From contig JAZARR010000170.1 of the NCBI GenBank assembly GCA_037389465.1, positions 868,001 to 932,000 on the forward strand: a stretch of 64,000 nucleotides of DNA, given 5' to 3'. Under the pieces are notes generated by a model that searched no databases, was not told where the DNA came from, and saw only the letters and a program-made list of their open reading frames with translations. Below, in pieces: positions 28,430-42,500 of this stretch. A program made the position numbers and the translations under genes. Origin of the DNA: Baylisascaris procyonis (Eukaryota > Nematoda > Chromadorea > Rhabditida > Ascarididae). Every line of letters begins with the position of its first letter. Positions within the stretch are counted from its first letter, which is position 1.

Positions 28430-29245
28430 TCTTTTAGTTTAGTTTTCTTTTAGTCTAGTTTTCTTTTAGATTAGTCGTTTTCTTTTACTTTTGTTTTCCT
28501 TCAGTTTAGTTTTCTTTTGCTGCAGTTTTATTTTAGTTTCGTTCTCTTTGATCATAGTTTTATTTGTTTTAGTTTTATTCTATTTTGCTTTTCTTTTAGT
28601 TTCGTTTTCTTTTACCTAAATTTTCTATTAATACACTTTTCTCTTACTTCAGTTTTTTTAGTTTTGTTCTCTTTTAGTATGGTCAATTTCTTTTTTGTTT
28701 TTCTTGAGTTATGTTGTCTTTTAGTTTATTTTTCTTTTAGTTCAGTTTTCTTTTAGTTTAGTTTCCTGTCAGTTTGGTTTTCTTTTCGTTTAATTTAGTT
28801 TAGTTGTTTTCTTTCAGTCCTGTTTTCTTTCAGTTTTGTTTTCTTTTAGTTTTATTTTCTTTTAGTTCAATTTTCTTTTAGTTTGGTTTCCTGTTAGCTC
28901 AGTTTGCTTTTCGCTTTGATCAGTTTAATTTTCTTTTTCTTAGTTGTTTTCCTTTAGTTTCGTTTTCTTCGAGTTTAGTTTTCTTTTGATTCAGCTTCAT
29001 TTTAGCTTAGTTTCCTTTCAGTTTAGTTTTCTTTAGTTTAGTTTTCTTAATTTTTAGTTTTCCTTCACTTTTAGTTTTCTTTTGGTTTAAGTTCTTTTTT
29101 TTCCTTTTTAGTCTTAGTTTCAGTTTTTTTAGTTTTCGTTTTCAGTTTTAGTTTCTGTTTAGTTTTTATTTTAGTATAGTTCTAGCTTAGTTTTACCTTT
29201 GTTTGTTTTTTAGTTTTAGCTTTGTAGTGTATTGGTTTTTTGAGT
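28430..29245. repeat. (TTTAGTTTTCT)n block 3
   Basis: About 0.8 kb of TTTTAGTTTAGTTTTCTT units. The next segment (29265-29500) repeats the module that follows block 1, so the pair block plus module is duplicated. Confidence 0.85.
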
Positions 29246-29264
29246 TTTAGCTTTGACGTGTATT

Positions 29265-29500
29265 GGTTTTTTCCAAATTTTCTTTAAAAAATTTTTTTCT
29301 TTCGCCTCATTTTTCATTAATTTTATTTTATTTATTTCATTTTATTTTCGTCATTTATTTTTTTACCATTTTAAGTTATTTTATTTCATCTTATTTTATT
29401 TACTTCATTTATTTTATATGAATTTTTTATTACATTTATTTTATTTTACTCATTCGTCTTTTTTATTTAATTTAATTTAATTTTTATTTTATTTGACGTG
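29265..29500. repeat. Non-pentamer module, copy 2
   Basis: It contains TTTCGCCTCATTTTTCATTA, then the same irregular T-rich order as 15080-15310, ending TTACTCATTCGTCTTTTTTA. Confidence 0.75.
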
Positions 29501-30041
29501 GTTATTACCTTCTATTTGTTCTACTTCATCTCATCTATTATATTTATCTTACTTATTTAATTTCTTTTATTTGATTTAAATCCTTCTATTTCATTTGTTT
29601 CATTTTACCTCATCTATTTTACTTTGTTTATTTTATTCTGTTTGTTTATTTGTTTATTTATTTATTTTATTTCCTTTTTATTTATCCTATTTTATTCCTT
29701 CTGTTTTATTTGCTTTGTATTGTATATTTTGCATTATTTATTTTATTGTGTTTCTCTTTTTTTTACTTATTTTTTATCCTATTTGCTTGTTAATTTCTTT
29801 TTATTTTACTCTACTTTACTTTATTTTATTTTTTCTTTGAATTGTTTTGTTTAACCAACTTCTTTGTTTACTTTCCTTTATTTAATTTATTTTTATATTT
29901 ACTTCCTTCTATTTAAATATTCTTTATTTTACATTTACTTTGTTATATTGTATAATCAAATTTCGTTCTATTCATATACGATCTTTTTATACATTTGATT
30001 GTTGTATTTTATATATTATTTATTTCACTTAATTGTTAAAT

Positions 30042-30070
30042 ATGTATATATATATAATATGTATTATATA

Positions 30071-30102
<32 letters not shown>
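30042..30102. repeat. (TA)n microsatellite
   Basis: TA-rich tract with one TATGTATTA interruption, immediately upstream of a motif cluster. Confidence 0.93.
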
Positions 30103-30117
30103 AACTTTATTTCATTT

Positions 30118-30320
30118 AATCATGGAAAAAGGCCAACTTTTAAACGCAATACCGTAAACGAAAAGCGTTGTGGGAGGCAGTGAACTTTTTAAAGTGTTGG
30201 AAAGAAGCCAGCTTTTAAAATACATTACCGTAAACGGAAAGCGTTGTGAGAGGCAAGGCAGGTTTAAAATATTGGCAAAGAGGCAATTTTTAAAAAACAG
30301 TAAACGCGAAACCGTCCGAT
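30118..30320 (+). repeat. 75-bp motif cluster, three units (clearest copy)
   Basis: Units start near 30118, 30194 and 30269. The unit reads: TTGGAAAGAAGCCA stem, TTTTAAA, ATTACCGTAAACGGAAAGCG, TTGTGAGAGGCAAGGCAGGT, TTAAAATATTGG. Adjacent units are similar but not identical. The downstream 400 bp is alignable with the sequence after the 45618 cluster. Confidence 0.9.
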
Positions 30321-31309
30321 TTATTTATCTATTTGTTCATTTTATTTGTTTTACCTGCTTTATTTTATCAGTTTTATTTTGTTCCACTTGTTTAGTTTAT
30401 TTTATTTTATTTATTAATTTATTTTAGTCATTCTACTTGTTTTATTTCTTCAATTCTCTTTCTTTATTTTACATTATTTTATTTATTTCATTTCATTTAT
30501 TTTATACATCCCGTTTCATTTATTTTATTTCTTCATTTATTTCAACTGACTTGTTTCCTTTTATTAATTTTATTTTGCTTCTTATATTATATTTTCCTGA
30601 TTTCATTTATTTTGGTTATCTCATTTTGTATATAGTTTTTCGTCTATTTTCTTTAATTTGTTTACCTTTATTTATATTATTTTTTTTTTTTTATTTATAT
30701 AAATCTATTTTATTCTCTTAATTTCATTTATTCCATCACACGTATTTTGTTCATTTTATTTTCTTTATTAATTTATTCTAATTATTTTACTCATTTTATT
30801 TATTTTATCTTATTTTTTTGCGTTGTTTATTTGTTTTATTCGTCCTCTTATTATTTTATTTATTTCGTTTTTATCATTTTTATTTATTTCATTTAATTCA
30901 ATATATTTGTTTTATTTAATTTGTTTTATTTGATTTTATTTTTTCAATTCTATTTCTTTTATTGTAACGATTTTATTTCTTTTATTTTTTTATTTCATTC
31001 ATTTTATTTTTTTCACTTTTTTTTCGTTTTACCCATTCTTTTTCATTTATTTCATTTTCCTTATGTCATTCATTTTCTTGTGTTTATTTTATTTATTTCC
31101 TTATTTTATTTTATTTTCTTTGTTTAATTTAATTTATATATTCTTTTTGATTTGTTTTATTTTGCTACTTATTATTTCATTTTATTTGTTTGATTCTACT
31201 TGTCTTATTTTAACGATTTTATTTCGTTTATTTCGTTTTATTTCATTTATTTTAATTGTTCGAAAATAAATTTTTCATTTATTTCATTTCTTTCGCCTTT
31301 TCTTCTGAA
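30321..31309. repeat. T-rich module following the motif cluster, with a second repeat of 22485-22800
   Basis: Positions 30321-30700 align with 45815-46180 through landmarks such as TTTTATACATCCCRTTTCAT and TTTTGCTTCTTATATTRTA. Positions 30930-31309 align with 22485-22860. It is array-derived sequence with no gene. Confidence 0.75.
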
Positions 31310-33655
31310 TTAGTTGTTTCAGTTAAGTTCTCTTTTAGTCTAGTTTCTTTTTGTTTAGTTCTTTTCTTTTAGTTTTGTTTTCTTCGTGTTTAGTTTTCTT
31401 TTAATTAAATTTTCTTTCAGTTTAGTTTTCCTTTAGTTTAGTTTTGTTTAGTTCAGTTCCCTTTTAGTTCGATTTTTTTTTTGGTTTAGTTTTCTTTTAG
31501 CTCAGTTGTTTTCTTTTCGTTCAGTTTTATTTAAGTTTATTTTTCTTTTAGTTTAGCTTGCTTTCAGTTCGGTTTCCTTTTAGCTTGGTTTCCTTTTAGT
31601 TTAGTTTTCTTTTGGTTAAACTTTTTTTTCACTGCAGTCTTCTTTTGGTTTGGTTTTCTTTTTGCTCTCCTTTGGCTTAGCTTGGTTTTCTTTTAATTTA
31701 CTTTTATTGAGCTTATTTTTCTCTCAGTTTACTTTCCTTTAAGCATAGTTTTCTTTCAGTTTTTTCTCTTAGTTTTGTTCTAGGTTAGTTTTGTTTACTT
31801 TTCTTTTAATTTCGTTTTCTTTCAGTTTAGTTTCATTTTAATTTAATTAGCTTTTTCTTTAGGTTATGTTTTATTTAAGTTTAGTTTAGTTTTACTTTAG
31901 TCTTCTCTTCCTTATGCTTTATTCCGCTTTAGTTTCTTTCAGTTTAGTGTTATTTAGTCCAGTTTCGTTTTAGTTTGATTTTTTCTTAGTTAAGTTTTCT
32001 TCTGGTTTAATTTAGGTTCGTTTTCTTTCAGGTTACTTTTCTTTCATTTTACTTCTCTTTTACCTAAGTTTTGTTTAAGCCTAGTTTTTTTAACTTAGTT
32101 TTATTTCAGTTCAGTTTTGTTTTACTTTAGTTTCTTTTTAGATTCGTTTTCGTTTAGTTTAGTTTCTTTTCATTTTAATTCTGTTTTAGTTCAGTTTTAT
32201 TTTAGTTTACGTTTCTTTTAGTTTAGTTTAGTTCCGGTTTAGTTTAGATTCGTTTTCTTTCAGGTTAGTTTTTTATTTTAGTTTTCTTTTACTTAAGCGT
32301 TATTTTAATTTATTTTGCTTGTTTAGTTCTTTGCTAGTTTACTTTTCTTTTAGTTTAGTTTTCTTTAATTTAATTTTCTTTTTGTATAGATTTCTTTTAG
32401 TTTAGTTTTCTTCGATTTCAGCTTTGCTTTAGTTCACTTTTTCTTCGTTTATTTTCTTTTTGGTTGTTTCTTTAGTTTTCTTTTGGTTTGCTTTTCTTTT
32501 ATTTTAGTTTTTTTCTGTTTTTTTTTTTTTCTTATTTTTGTTTCCATCTGCTCATGTTTGCTTTCCTTTTAGTTTACTTTTTTGAGTTCAGTTTTATTTT
32601 GCTCTACTTTTTTTTTAGTTTGGTTGTTTTCTTTTGGTTTTGTTTTCTTTGCTTTTACTTTTCTTTTAGTTTAATTTTCTTCTATTTTTTTCTTTCTAGT
32701 TTAGTTTGCTTTTAGCTCAGTTTTCTTTTTGTTAAGCTCTGTTGTAGCTTAGTTTTCTTTCAGTTTAGCTTCATTCCAGTTTAGTTTTCTTTTAGTTTGG
32801 TTTTTAGTTCATTTTCTTTTTAGTTCGATTTACTTTTGGCTTAATTTTCTTTTATTTTTGTTTTCTTGTAGTTTGCTTTTCTTATAGTTTATTTTCTTTT
32901 AGTTAAGTTTTTTTTCTTTAGTTTCTTCCCGTTTAATTTAGTTTAATTTTCGTCTAGTCTACTAGTTTTCTTTTATTTCAGTGTTCTTTCAGTTCGGTTT
33001 TCTTTTAGATCAGTTTTCTTCTAGTTCAATTTTCTTTTCTTTTAGTTTTCTTTTATTTCAGTTTTCTTTTAGTTTAGTTTTTTTTGATTCAATTTTCTCC
33101 AAGCTTAGTTTCCTTTTAGTTTCGTTTTATTTCAATTTAGTCTCCTTTTAGTTTCGTTTTCGTTGAGTTTAGTCTTCTTTAATTTTGTTCTTTTTCAATT
33201 CAGTTTTATTTTAGTTAACTTTTCTTTTAGTTTAGCATTATTTTAGTTTATTTTTAATTTACCTTTATTCAGTTTATTTTCTTTTCGGTTTGATTTTCTT
33301 TGGTTTCGTTTTCTTCTAGTTTATTTTAGCTTCGTTCTCTTTCAGATTACTTTTCTTTCATTTTAGTTTTCTTTTAGTCAAGCTTTTTTTTTAGTTTAGT
33401 TTTCTTTTAGTTCAGTTCTAATTTTGTTTAGTTTTTTGTAGTTTCGTTAGATTTAGTTCAGCTTTCTTTTAGTTCAGTCGTATTTTAGTTTAGTTTTGTT
33501 TTAGTCTAGTTTCTTTTGGGTTGGTTGTTTTCTTTTGGTTTACTTTCCTTTTCTCCTGGTTTCGTTTTTTTTTTCAGTTTACTTTTCTTTTTGTTCAGTT
33601 TGCTTTGGTTTATTTTTCTTTTAGTTTGGTTTTTCTTTTAGCCTGGTCTTATTAA
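31310..33655. repeat. (TTTAGTTTTCT)n block 4, largest
   Basis: This is 2.3 kb of TTTAGTTTTCTTTTAG units with frequent TTCAG, TTGG and TTTCG variants. The + strand is almost free of long A runs and strongly T-rich. Its first 100 bp repeat 22870-22975. No coding potential is credible. Confidence 0.88.
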
Positions 33656-36529
33656 TTTTATTTATTTATTCGTTTTTTTTTCACTGTTTCAGTTGTTATA
33701 TTTATTTCATTATTTTCATTTCATTCGTTTCATCCAGTCAAACTTACTTGTTTTATTTGATCGATTTTATTCTCCTTGTTATATTTTATTTCCTTTATTT
33801 TATTCATCCCATTTTATTTGTTTCATTTGCTCATTTTATATATTCAGTCCTCTTTATTTCAGTTTATTCATTTTATTTCGTTTATTTTATTTCATTTATT
33901 TTGGCTTACTGATTTCGTTGTGTTTGTTACATTTATTTCGTTTCATTTATTTTATTCTGTCGATTTTTTTTTCATTTGTTTTGTTTCGTTTCTTTTACTC
34001 CATTTTTTAGATCCAAATTATCTATTTTATTTTTTTTAAAATTTCATTCATTTCATTCAATATGTTTGTTTTTTTTTTGTTGTTTGTGTCGCTTGCTTTT
34101 TTTCATTTATTCATAAAATTTATCTTATTGATTTTTTATTTGTTGTTTTATTTATTTTATTTATTTCGTTTGATTCGTTTTATTTTATTTAATTCAACTT
34201 GTTTGTTTTATGTCATTTATGTTATTTATCCCATTCTATTTATTAGATCTATTTCATTATATTCCTTATATTCTATTCATTTTATTTTATCTATTTTATT
34301 TTATCTTATCTTATTCCTATTTCTATTATATTTATGTTACTTATTTTATTCCTTTTATTTCATTTATTTTATTTACTACACTTTAATTATTTCGTCTTAT
34401 TTGTTTTATTTATTTTACTTTACTTATTTATTCATTTTGTTTCGTATGTTTTGTTTTATATATTTTATTTATTTTTGTTTTATATGTCTTATTTGTCTAA
34501 TTCAATTTATTTAATTTAATTAAATTTGATTTATTTTATTTATTTTATACCGATTCATCTTATTTTATTTTGTTTTATTTACTTTGCGTGATTGATTTTA
34601 TTTGTTTACTTTTATTTATTGCACTTCATTGGTTTTTCTGTTTCTGTTTCATTTGCCTTGTTTAATTTAATATAATTTAATTTGTTTTGCTTTATTTTAT
34701 CGATTTTGTTTTTTTTATTATATTTGTTTCATTTCATTTATTTATTTATTTTTTTCATTTGTTTCATTCTTTTTCATTCATTTTGTTTGTTTTATCTGAT
34801 TAATTTATTTTATTTTGTTTATTTGACTTCATTCATTTCATTTATTATGTTTGTTTTTTTATTCTTTGTGCTGTTTGTCTTCTTTATTCATTCGTTTTAT
34901 TTATTTTATTGATTTTATGTTGTTTGTTTTTTTTTTTTTATTGATTCATTTTACTTATTTTATCGATGTTATTTCTTTTATTTTACCTATTTTATTGCCT
35001 TCATTTGATATTTTTAAAAGGCACTGAGTAAAGGAAAAGCGGTTTTATTTATTCATTTTTTTATTCACTTTATTTACCTTATCTAAGTTTTTCATTTTTT
35101 CTTTATTTATTTCGATTTATTTACTTTATTTACTTTAGCTAAGTTTTTCGTTTATTCTTATATTTATTTGTTTCAGTCATTTTATTTATTTCATCAAATC
35201 CACCTTACCTTTTATTTTCTTCATTATTTTTCTTTTTATTTCATCTAATTTGTTTTGTTATATTTCTTCCATTCTTTTATCTTTTTTATTCGTTTGAACT
35301 GTTTTATTTATTTGGGTTTATTTATTTTATTTTATATATTTTATCTATCTTACTCTGTTTATTTCATCTATTTCATTTTATTTATTTCATTAATTAACCT
35401 TATTTGTTTTGTTTTATTTATTTTATTTCACTTATCATATTTCATTTATTTCATTTCATTTGTTCATTTTATTTCATCAATTTCCTTCATTCTTTTCTTC
35501 TCTTATTTATTTCGTTTTACTCATTTTATTTATTTGATTTAGTTCAACCTATTTCTTTTATTTAATTTATTTTATTTATCTATTCGATTTATTTGGTTTA
35601 TTTCATTATATTTCTTTTATTTTATTCATTTTATTTCATTCATTTTATTTCTTCTCCTTCATATGTTTTATTTTATTTTCTTTTATTTATTTTATTCGTT
35701 CCATCTAACTTATTTATTCACTTTTTTCTCTTACTTCATTCATTTCATTTATTTTGTTTTATTCAACTTATGTTGTTTGTTTTTTATTTATTTTGTTTTC
35801 TTTATTTTGTCGATTTTATTCGCTTTGTTCTGTTCATTCAATTTTATTTGTTTTAATTCATTTTATCTTTTTTTATTTATTTTATTTCATTTACTTCATT
35901 CGATTCCTTCCGTTCTGTTTGTTTCATCTATGTCTTTCATTTATTTATTTTGTTCATTGCACTCTACTCATTTTACTTGTTCTTATTTAATTTAATTTAT
36001 TTTATTTGTTTTATTTTATTTGTTTTGTTGATTTGTTTCATTCCATTTGTTTTATTTGTTTTACCTACATTATTCCGTTAATTTCATTTATTTATTTATT
36101 TTGTTTTGTTTCGTTTTGTTCATTCTCTCAATTTTATTCTATTTATTTAATTGAACTTGTCTTATTTTCACGATTTTGTTTCGTTGATTCCATTTTATTT
36201 CTTCTATTTTATTTACTTTATTTATTGTATTTCATTTTTTTCTATCCATTTTATTTGTTTCAACTGTTTCTTTTTACTACTTTTATTTATTTTATTTCCC
36301 AAATTTTTTGCATTTTTATCTTTTTTTTTGTCTTTATTTCGTTTTATTTATTTCATTTATTTCACTTAATCTTACCTTTCATTTTATTTTATTTTATTTT
36401 GCTCCTCATATTTTATTTATTCCATTTCATATATTTTATTCATGGCATGTTATTTATATTATTTCATTATTTTGTTTCAATGATTTTATTTTATTCATTT
36501 TATTTCACTTTATTTATTATTTTTCTTTC
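33656..36529. repeat. T-rich degenerate (TTTTA)n array
   Basis: Degenerate pentamer array. Positions about 34320-34520 repeat the ACACTTTAATTATTYCRTCTT...TTCGTATGTTTTGTTTTATA stretch also seen near 12090, 15660 and 26380. It contains one degenerate motif copy near 35010. Confidence 0.85.
35005..35055 (+). repeat. 75-bp motif, degenerate partial copy
   Basis: ATATTTTTAAAAGGCACTGA is followed by GTAAAGGAAAAGCGGTTTTA. Only the second half of the unit is left. The following array (TTTACCTTATCTAAGTTTTT) matches the one after the 39487 copy. Confidence 0.6.
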
Positions 36530-38330
36530 AGTTTATTTTCCTTTCGGCATAGTTTTCTTTTAATTTTTTCTTAATTTTTTTTTCGTTCAGTTCTGTTTAC
36601 TTTTCTTCTAGTTTCGTTTTCTTTCAGTTTACTTTCCTTTAAGTTTAATTAGCTTTTAGCTTGCTTTTCTTTTGGTTTAGTTTTATTTTAGTTTAGTTTC
36701 GTTTTGCTATGGTTTTCTATTAGTTGAGCTTTATTTCAGTTTAGTTTCTTTTAGTTAATTTTTCTTTTAGTTCTTCTTTGCTTTAGTATGGTTTTCTTTT
36801 AGTTTGGTTTTTTTTTTTTTTTTGCTTATCTTCGGTGTAGGTTTAGTTTTCTTTTAATTTAGTTTCATTTCGTTCAGTTTTCTTCTCTTAATTTTGTTCC
36901 AATTTAGTTTGGTTTGCTTTTCTCTTAGTTTCGTTTTCTTTCAGTTTAGCTTTCTTTAAGCTTAATTTGCTTTTAGTTTTCTTTTAGTTTAGTTTTATTT
37001 TAGTCAAATTTTGTTTTAGTTTAGTTTTCTTTTACCTTAGCTTTATTTCAGTTTAGTTCGCTTTCAGTTTAGTTTCATTTAGTTCTGTTTCCTTTTTTTT
37101 TCGGTTTTCTTTTGGTTTAGTTTTATTTTAGTTTAGTTTTCTTTTAGTTTAGTTGTTTTCCTTTGGTTTTGTTACTTTTAGTTTAGTTTTCCTTAGTTCA
37201 GTTTTCTTTAACTTTAATTATCTTTTTGCTTAGCTTATTTTTAATTTAGTTTCCGTTTAGCTTGGTTTTCTTTTAGTTTTGTTTTCTTTTCGTTTAGTTG
37301 TTTTCTTTCAGTTTGATTTTCTTTTAGTTTAGTTCTTTCTTTTAGTTTAGTTTTTTTTTGCTTCAATTTTCTTTCAGTTCAATTTTCTTTCAGTTTAGTT
37401 TTCTTTTAGTTTAGTTTTTTTAGTTTAATTTTCTCTTAGTTCAGTTTACTTTTAGTTTACTTTTCTTTAACTTGGTTTTCTTTTAGTTTTTTTTTTCTCT
37501 TAATTTTGCTTCAGTATACTTTGATTTGCTTTTCTTGCAGTTTAGATCTCTTTAAGTTCTGGTTTGTTACAGTTAAATTTTTTTCACTTAGTTTTCTGAG
37601 TTTCGTTCTCTTTTAGTTTAGTTTTATTCTAGTTAAGTTTTGTTTCAGTTTAGTTTTCTTTCAGTTTATCTTTATTCCAGTTTTGTTTTCTTTTGGTTTA
37701 GCTTTCTTTTAGTTTAGTTTCCTTTTACTTAGATTTTCTTTTGGTTTTGTTTTCTTCCATTTTTGTATTCTTTAATTTACTTTTCTTTTAGTTTATTGTC
37801 TTTTAGTTAAGTTTTCTTTTAGTTTAGTTTTCTTTTCGTTTAATTTAGTTTAGTTATCTTCTAGTTTAGTTGTTTTCTTTTAGTTTAATTTTCTTCTAGT
37901 TTAGTTTTCTTTTAATTAAATTTTCATTTATTTCAGCTTTGTTTTAGTTCGCTTTTCTTTTTTTGGTCTCTTTTTGGTTACCTCTATTGTAATTTAGTTT
38001 TCTTTAAGTTCAGTTTCATTTAGTTTTGTTTTGTTTTACTTTACTTCTCTCTTAGCTTAGTTTTGTTTTAGTTTAGTTTAGTTTAATTTTAGTTAAGTTT
38101 TATCTTAGTTTAGTTTTCTTTTAGTTCAGTTTTCTTTGAATTTAATTGTATTTTACTTTAGTCTTCTTTTAGTTTAGTTTAGTTTCTTTTTGTTTTGTTC
38201 TATTTTAGTTCAGTTTTATTTTGGTTTACTCTTCGTTTGGTTTAGTTTTCTTTCAGTTCACTTTTCTATTAGTTTAGTTTTCTCTTAGTTTTATTTTCTT
38301 TAGTTTTGTTTTCTTTTAGTTGTCTTACTC
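36530..38330. repeat. (TTTAGTTTTCT)n block 5
   Basis: This is 1.8 kb of the same TTTAG/TTTTC repeat class as 31310-33655. It passes back into pentamer array at about 38330. Confidence 0.87.
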
Positions 38331-38924
38331 TCTTTTCTCTTATTTGTTCTATTTCCCTTATTTTATTCACTTTATTTCTTTTATCTTATTCGTTTTGTTT
38401 TATCTGTTTTATTTACTTCATTTTCTTTATTTTTCTTCACTTATTTTGTTCATTTTATTTTATTTTTTATATCTATTTTGTCTCATTTACCTCATTTATT
38501 TCATTTTATTCATCTCATGTCATTTCATTCACTATTCTTTTTTTTATTATTTTATTTTAACTTTTTTTTTATCTTATACTGCTCACCTAGTTCCATTCGT
38601 TTTGTTTTATTTATTTCATTTTATTGATTCTATTTCCTTTATTCTTTTTATTTATCTTATATTATTTATTCTGTCTTTTTATTTTATTTTATTCGTTTTA
38701 TTCAATTCAGTTTCCGTGTTTTATATCATCTTGTTTTGTTTTTTTTTTCATCTCGTTTATATATTTTGTTTTATATATCTTGTCTAATTTATTTTATTCT
38801 TACGCTTCTGGTTTTTTCGTTCACTGTTTCTCCATTTATTTCATTTATTTTAATTTTTTTTTTATTTTTCACCTACAAATCATTCAAACATGCAATCGCC
38901 TTCACTTTCGCATGATAATGAATA

Positions 38925-39010
38925 ATCATTCGGGCTTTGGCGCTGCAAAATCCGTTGCCCTTTTGATTCGAATTGTAATCTCAAACGGGATCGATACTCA
39001 GCTAATGAAT
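38925..39010 (+). repeat. 85-bp element, copy 2
   Basis: ATCATTCGGGCTTTGGCGCT at the start and GATACTCAGCTAATGAATTT at the end. The last 15 bp (ACTCAGCTAATGAAT) is repeated once more immediately downstream. Counterpart of 27993-28077. Confidence 0.8.
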
Positions 39011-39486
39011 TTTTTACTCAGCTAATGAATTTATTTTCTTCATTTTATTTCATTTATTTTGTATACGCTATTTTATTTATATTATTTCGTTATTTAATTT
39101 AATTTATTTTATTTTGTTCATTCTACCAATTTTAATTTATTTATCTAATTCTACTTGTCTTATTTTCACGATTTTGTTCCGTTTATTTCATTTCATTTAT
39201 TTTACTTTATTTTATTTTGTTTTATATTATTTTTTCTATACATTTTATTTGTTTCGACTATTTCTTTTCACTAATTTTATTCATTTTGTTTCCTCTCTTT
39301 TGTCTATTTTTATCTTATTTATTCTCTTTATTCTGTTTTATTTTTTTATTTATTTCACTTAATCTAAATTTTGTTTTATTTTATTTTGCTTCTCATGTTT
39401 TATTTATTACATTTCATTTATTCTATTCAGCCCATGTTATTTATATTATTTCTTTATTTTATTTATATTATTTTATTTAAGTTTTT

Positions 39487-39588
39487 TACCGTGAACTTAT
39501 AGCGCTGTATGATTCAAAGCAGGTGTAAAGTGTTGGAAAAAAGCCAATGTTTAAAGAACATGCGATGAACGAAAAGCGGTTTTATTTA
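39487..39588 (+). repeat. 75-bp motif cluster, about 1.3 units
   Basis: It begins mid-unit (TTACCGTGAACTTATAGCGC) and continues with GTGTTGGAAAAAAGCCAATG and CGATGAACGAAAAGCGGTTT. The following module (TTTACTTTATTTACTTTATA) resembles the sequence after the 35005 copy. Confidence 0.78.
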
Positions 39589-42500
39589 TTTAATTTACTT
39601 TATTTACTTTATATAGGTTTCTTATTTATTCTTTTATTTATTTAGTTTCACTCATTTTATTTATTTCATATAATTTAATCTGCTTATTTTATTTTATTTG
39701 TTTTATTTTGCATCTTATATTTTATTTACTTTATTTCGTATATTTTTTGTCGCATTTTATATATTCTGTTTCCTCTATTTCGTTTCATTTTATATACACC
39801 GGAAACCAATAGGGTTTCATTGAATTATTTATTTTATTTCATTTGCTTTATTCATCTCAAGTCATTTTTTTTATTTTCTTTATTTCATTTTATTTATTTT
39901 ATTCATCCTGTTGTATTCATCCACTCTGATTTCTTTTATTTTATTTATTTTATCTCTTTTATTATTTCATCTGTTTTATTTTATTAATTTTATTTATTCT
40001 ATTCCATTTACTTTTTTGTCTTATTTATTTAATCTGTTTCATTCTATTAGTTTCATTTATTTTATTTAATTCAACTGATTTATTTTATTTTATTCATTTT
40101 ATTTCGCTTATTGCATTTCTTTTCTTTTATTTATCCAACTTTATATATTTTATCTTCTTTATTTTTTAAATTTTTTTTAATAGATTTTATTTTATTCATT
40201 TTGCTTTACTTGTTTTTATTTGTTTGTTCCATTTTATTTTTTTTATTTTTTTTCATCTCTTTTCATGTATTTTATCTTATTTTTTCATTATATATCGTTT
40301 GTTTTATTCATCCTTTTATTATTTTATTTATTTCGTTTTATTCTTATTATTCCATTTTATTCATTTTATTTCACTTACCTTGTTCATTTCATTATATTTA
40401 TTTTATTAATTTAACTTATTTGTTTTATTTGATTTCTTTCAGCTTCTTCGTATATTTCATTTTTTTTGTTTTATTCACCCCATTTTATTTATTTGAGTTG
40501 GTTTGTTTTATTTATTCATTTCATTTTCATAGTCTTATTTTACTCATATTCACTTTGTTTCTTTCATTTTATTTAATATATTTGCTTGTTTTATTTATTT
40601 TATCTGTTTTATTTTGTTTACTTTACTATATTTGTTCTATTATATTCTTTCTGTTTATTTCATTTTATTTATTTTGTTATATTTACTTTATTCATCTTAT
40701 TTGTTTTATTTGTTTTATTTACTCCGTTTCATTTTTTTATCTATTTTATCCTTTTTATCTGTTTCATATTATTAATTTCATTTATTTTATTTAATCTATT
40801 TTAATTATTTTGTTTCATTTATTTTATCTTTTTCATTTCATATATTTTATTCATTTCGTTCAATTTAACTCACTTATTGTGTTTTATTTGTTCTATTTTG
40901 CTTCTTATATTTTATTCATTTTATTTCATTTATTTTATTTGTCGCGTTTTACATATTATGCTTTCTCTATTTTCTTTAATTTCTTTTGTTTTGTTTGCTT
41001 TTTTTTATTTATTTTATTTTACTTTTTTATTTTATTTGTTATATTTTATTTATCCTATTTCGTTTGTTTTATTTATCTCATTTTGTTTTTTATCTTATTT
41101 TTTCATTTCATTTCATTCATTTTATTTATCCTCTCATTCTTTTATTTACTTTTTCATTTTATTCATTTCATAGGATCCAATGTATTTGTTTTACTTTATT
41201 TATTTTTAGTTTATTTGCTTTATTCATCCTGTTTTATTTATTTGATTTGAATTTTTTACTTGATTTATTTTATTCTATTTATCTTATTAGATCTATTTAA
41301 TCCTACTCCTCTCATTTTACCGATTTTTTGTTTATTTCATTTTATTTCTTTAATTGCATTTTGTTCATTCTATTAATTTTATTTTATTTGTTCAATTCTG
41401 CTCGTTTTATTTCAACGATTTATTTTGTTTATTCCATTTTATTTCTTTTACTTCATTTGTTTTATTTATTTTACCGTTCATTTTAGTTGTTTCAACTGTT
41501 TTTTTCAATTATTTTATTTATTTTATTTTACCTATCTTATCCATTTTTTTGTTATCTATTTCCTTTATTTCGTTTTCTTCATTTCATTTATTTCATTCAA
41601 TCTGATTTTTTTATTTTATTTCATTTATTTTATGTGTCCCATGTTGTTTAAATTATTTCCTTATTTTATTTAAATTACTTTATTTTATTTGCTTCATCCT
41701 ATTTACTTTACTCTACTTATCTTATTTATTTTATTTCATTCGTTCTATTCAATTTACTTTATTTTGTTTTTTATTTTATTTATTTCGGTTCCCTCGTTTA
41801 TTTCATTTTGTTCATTTTATTTGCTTCATTTAATTTAAATCATTTGCTTTATTTGGTTCATTGTATTTTCCTTGTTATATTTATTTTATTCTTTTTACCG
41901 CCTTTAATTTATTATATTTGTGCTATTTTATTTATTTATTTGATTTGTTTTATTTTATTCATTTTATTTTGTTTATTTTATTTCATTTATTTTATTTTAC
42001 TGATTTTATTCTGTTTATTTCATCTTTATCCATTTATTCATTCCGTTTTATTTATTCTATCTGCTTTATTTTATTGCATTTGTTTTGTTTTATTCGTTTT
42101 ATCTATTTATTCTGTTTCTTTTGTTTATTGTGTTTTATTTATTTTCTTTATTATTTCATTCACTTAATTTTATTCATTTTGTTTCATTTGTCTTGCTTCA
42201 TCTATTTTATCGTTTTTATTTTGTTTCATTTATTTTATTTCATTTATTTCATCTTTTCTATTCTACTTATTTTATTTATTTATTCTATGTCTTATACCAC
42301 TTATTTATTTTATTTGTTTAATTATTTTTTTAAATTTATCTTATTTCGTTTGTTCTATCTCATTTATTTCGTTTTATTTCTCTTACTTTCATTGTTCTAT
42401 TTGACTTGTTTTTCGTATTATTTTATTTATATTTATTTTATTTCATTTATTTTATTTGGTTCATTTTAATTTTATTTGTTTTATTCTATGTATTTCATTT

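Noticed and set aside
38960..38990. TTCGAAT-type box near the 85-bp element as a tRNA B box
   Set aside because: No acceptor stem, anticodon arm or A box at proper spacing in either copy.
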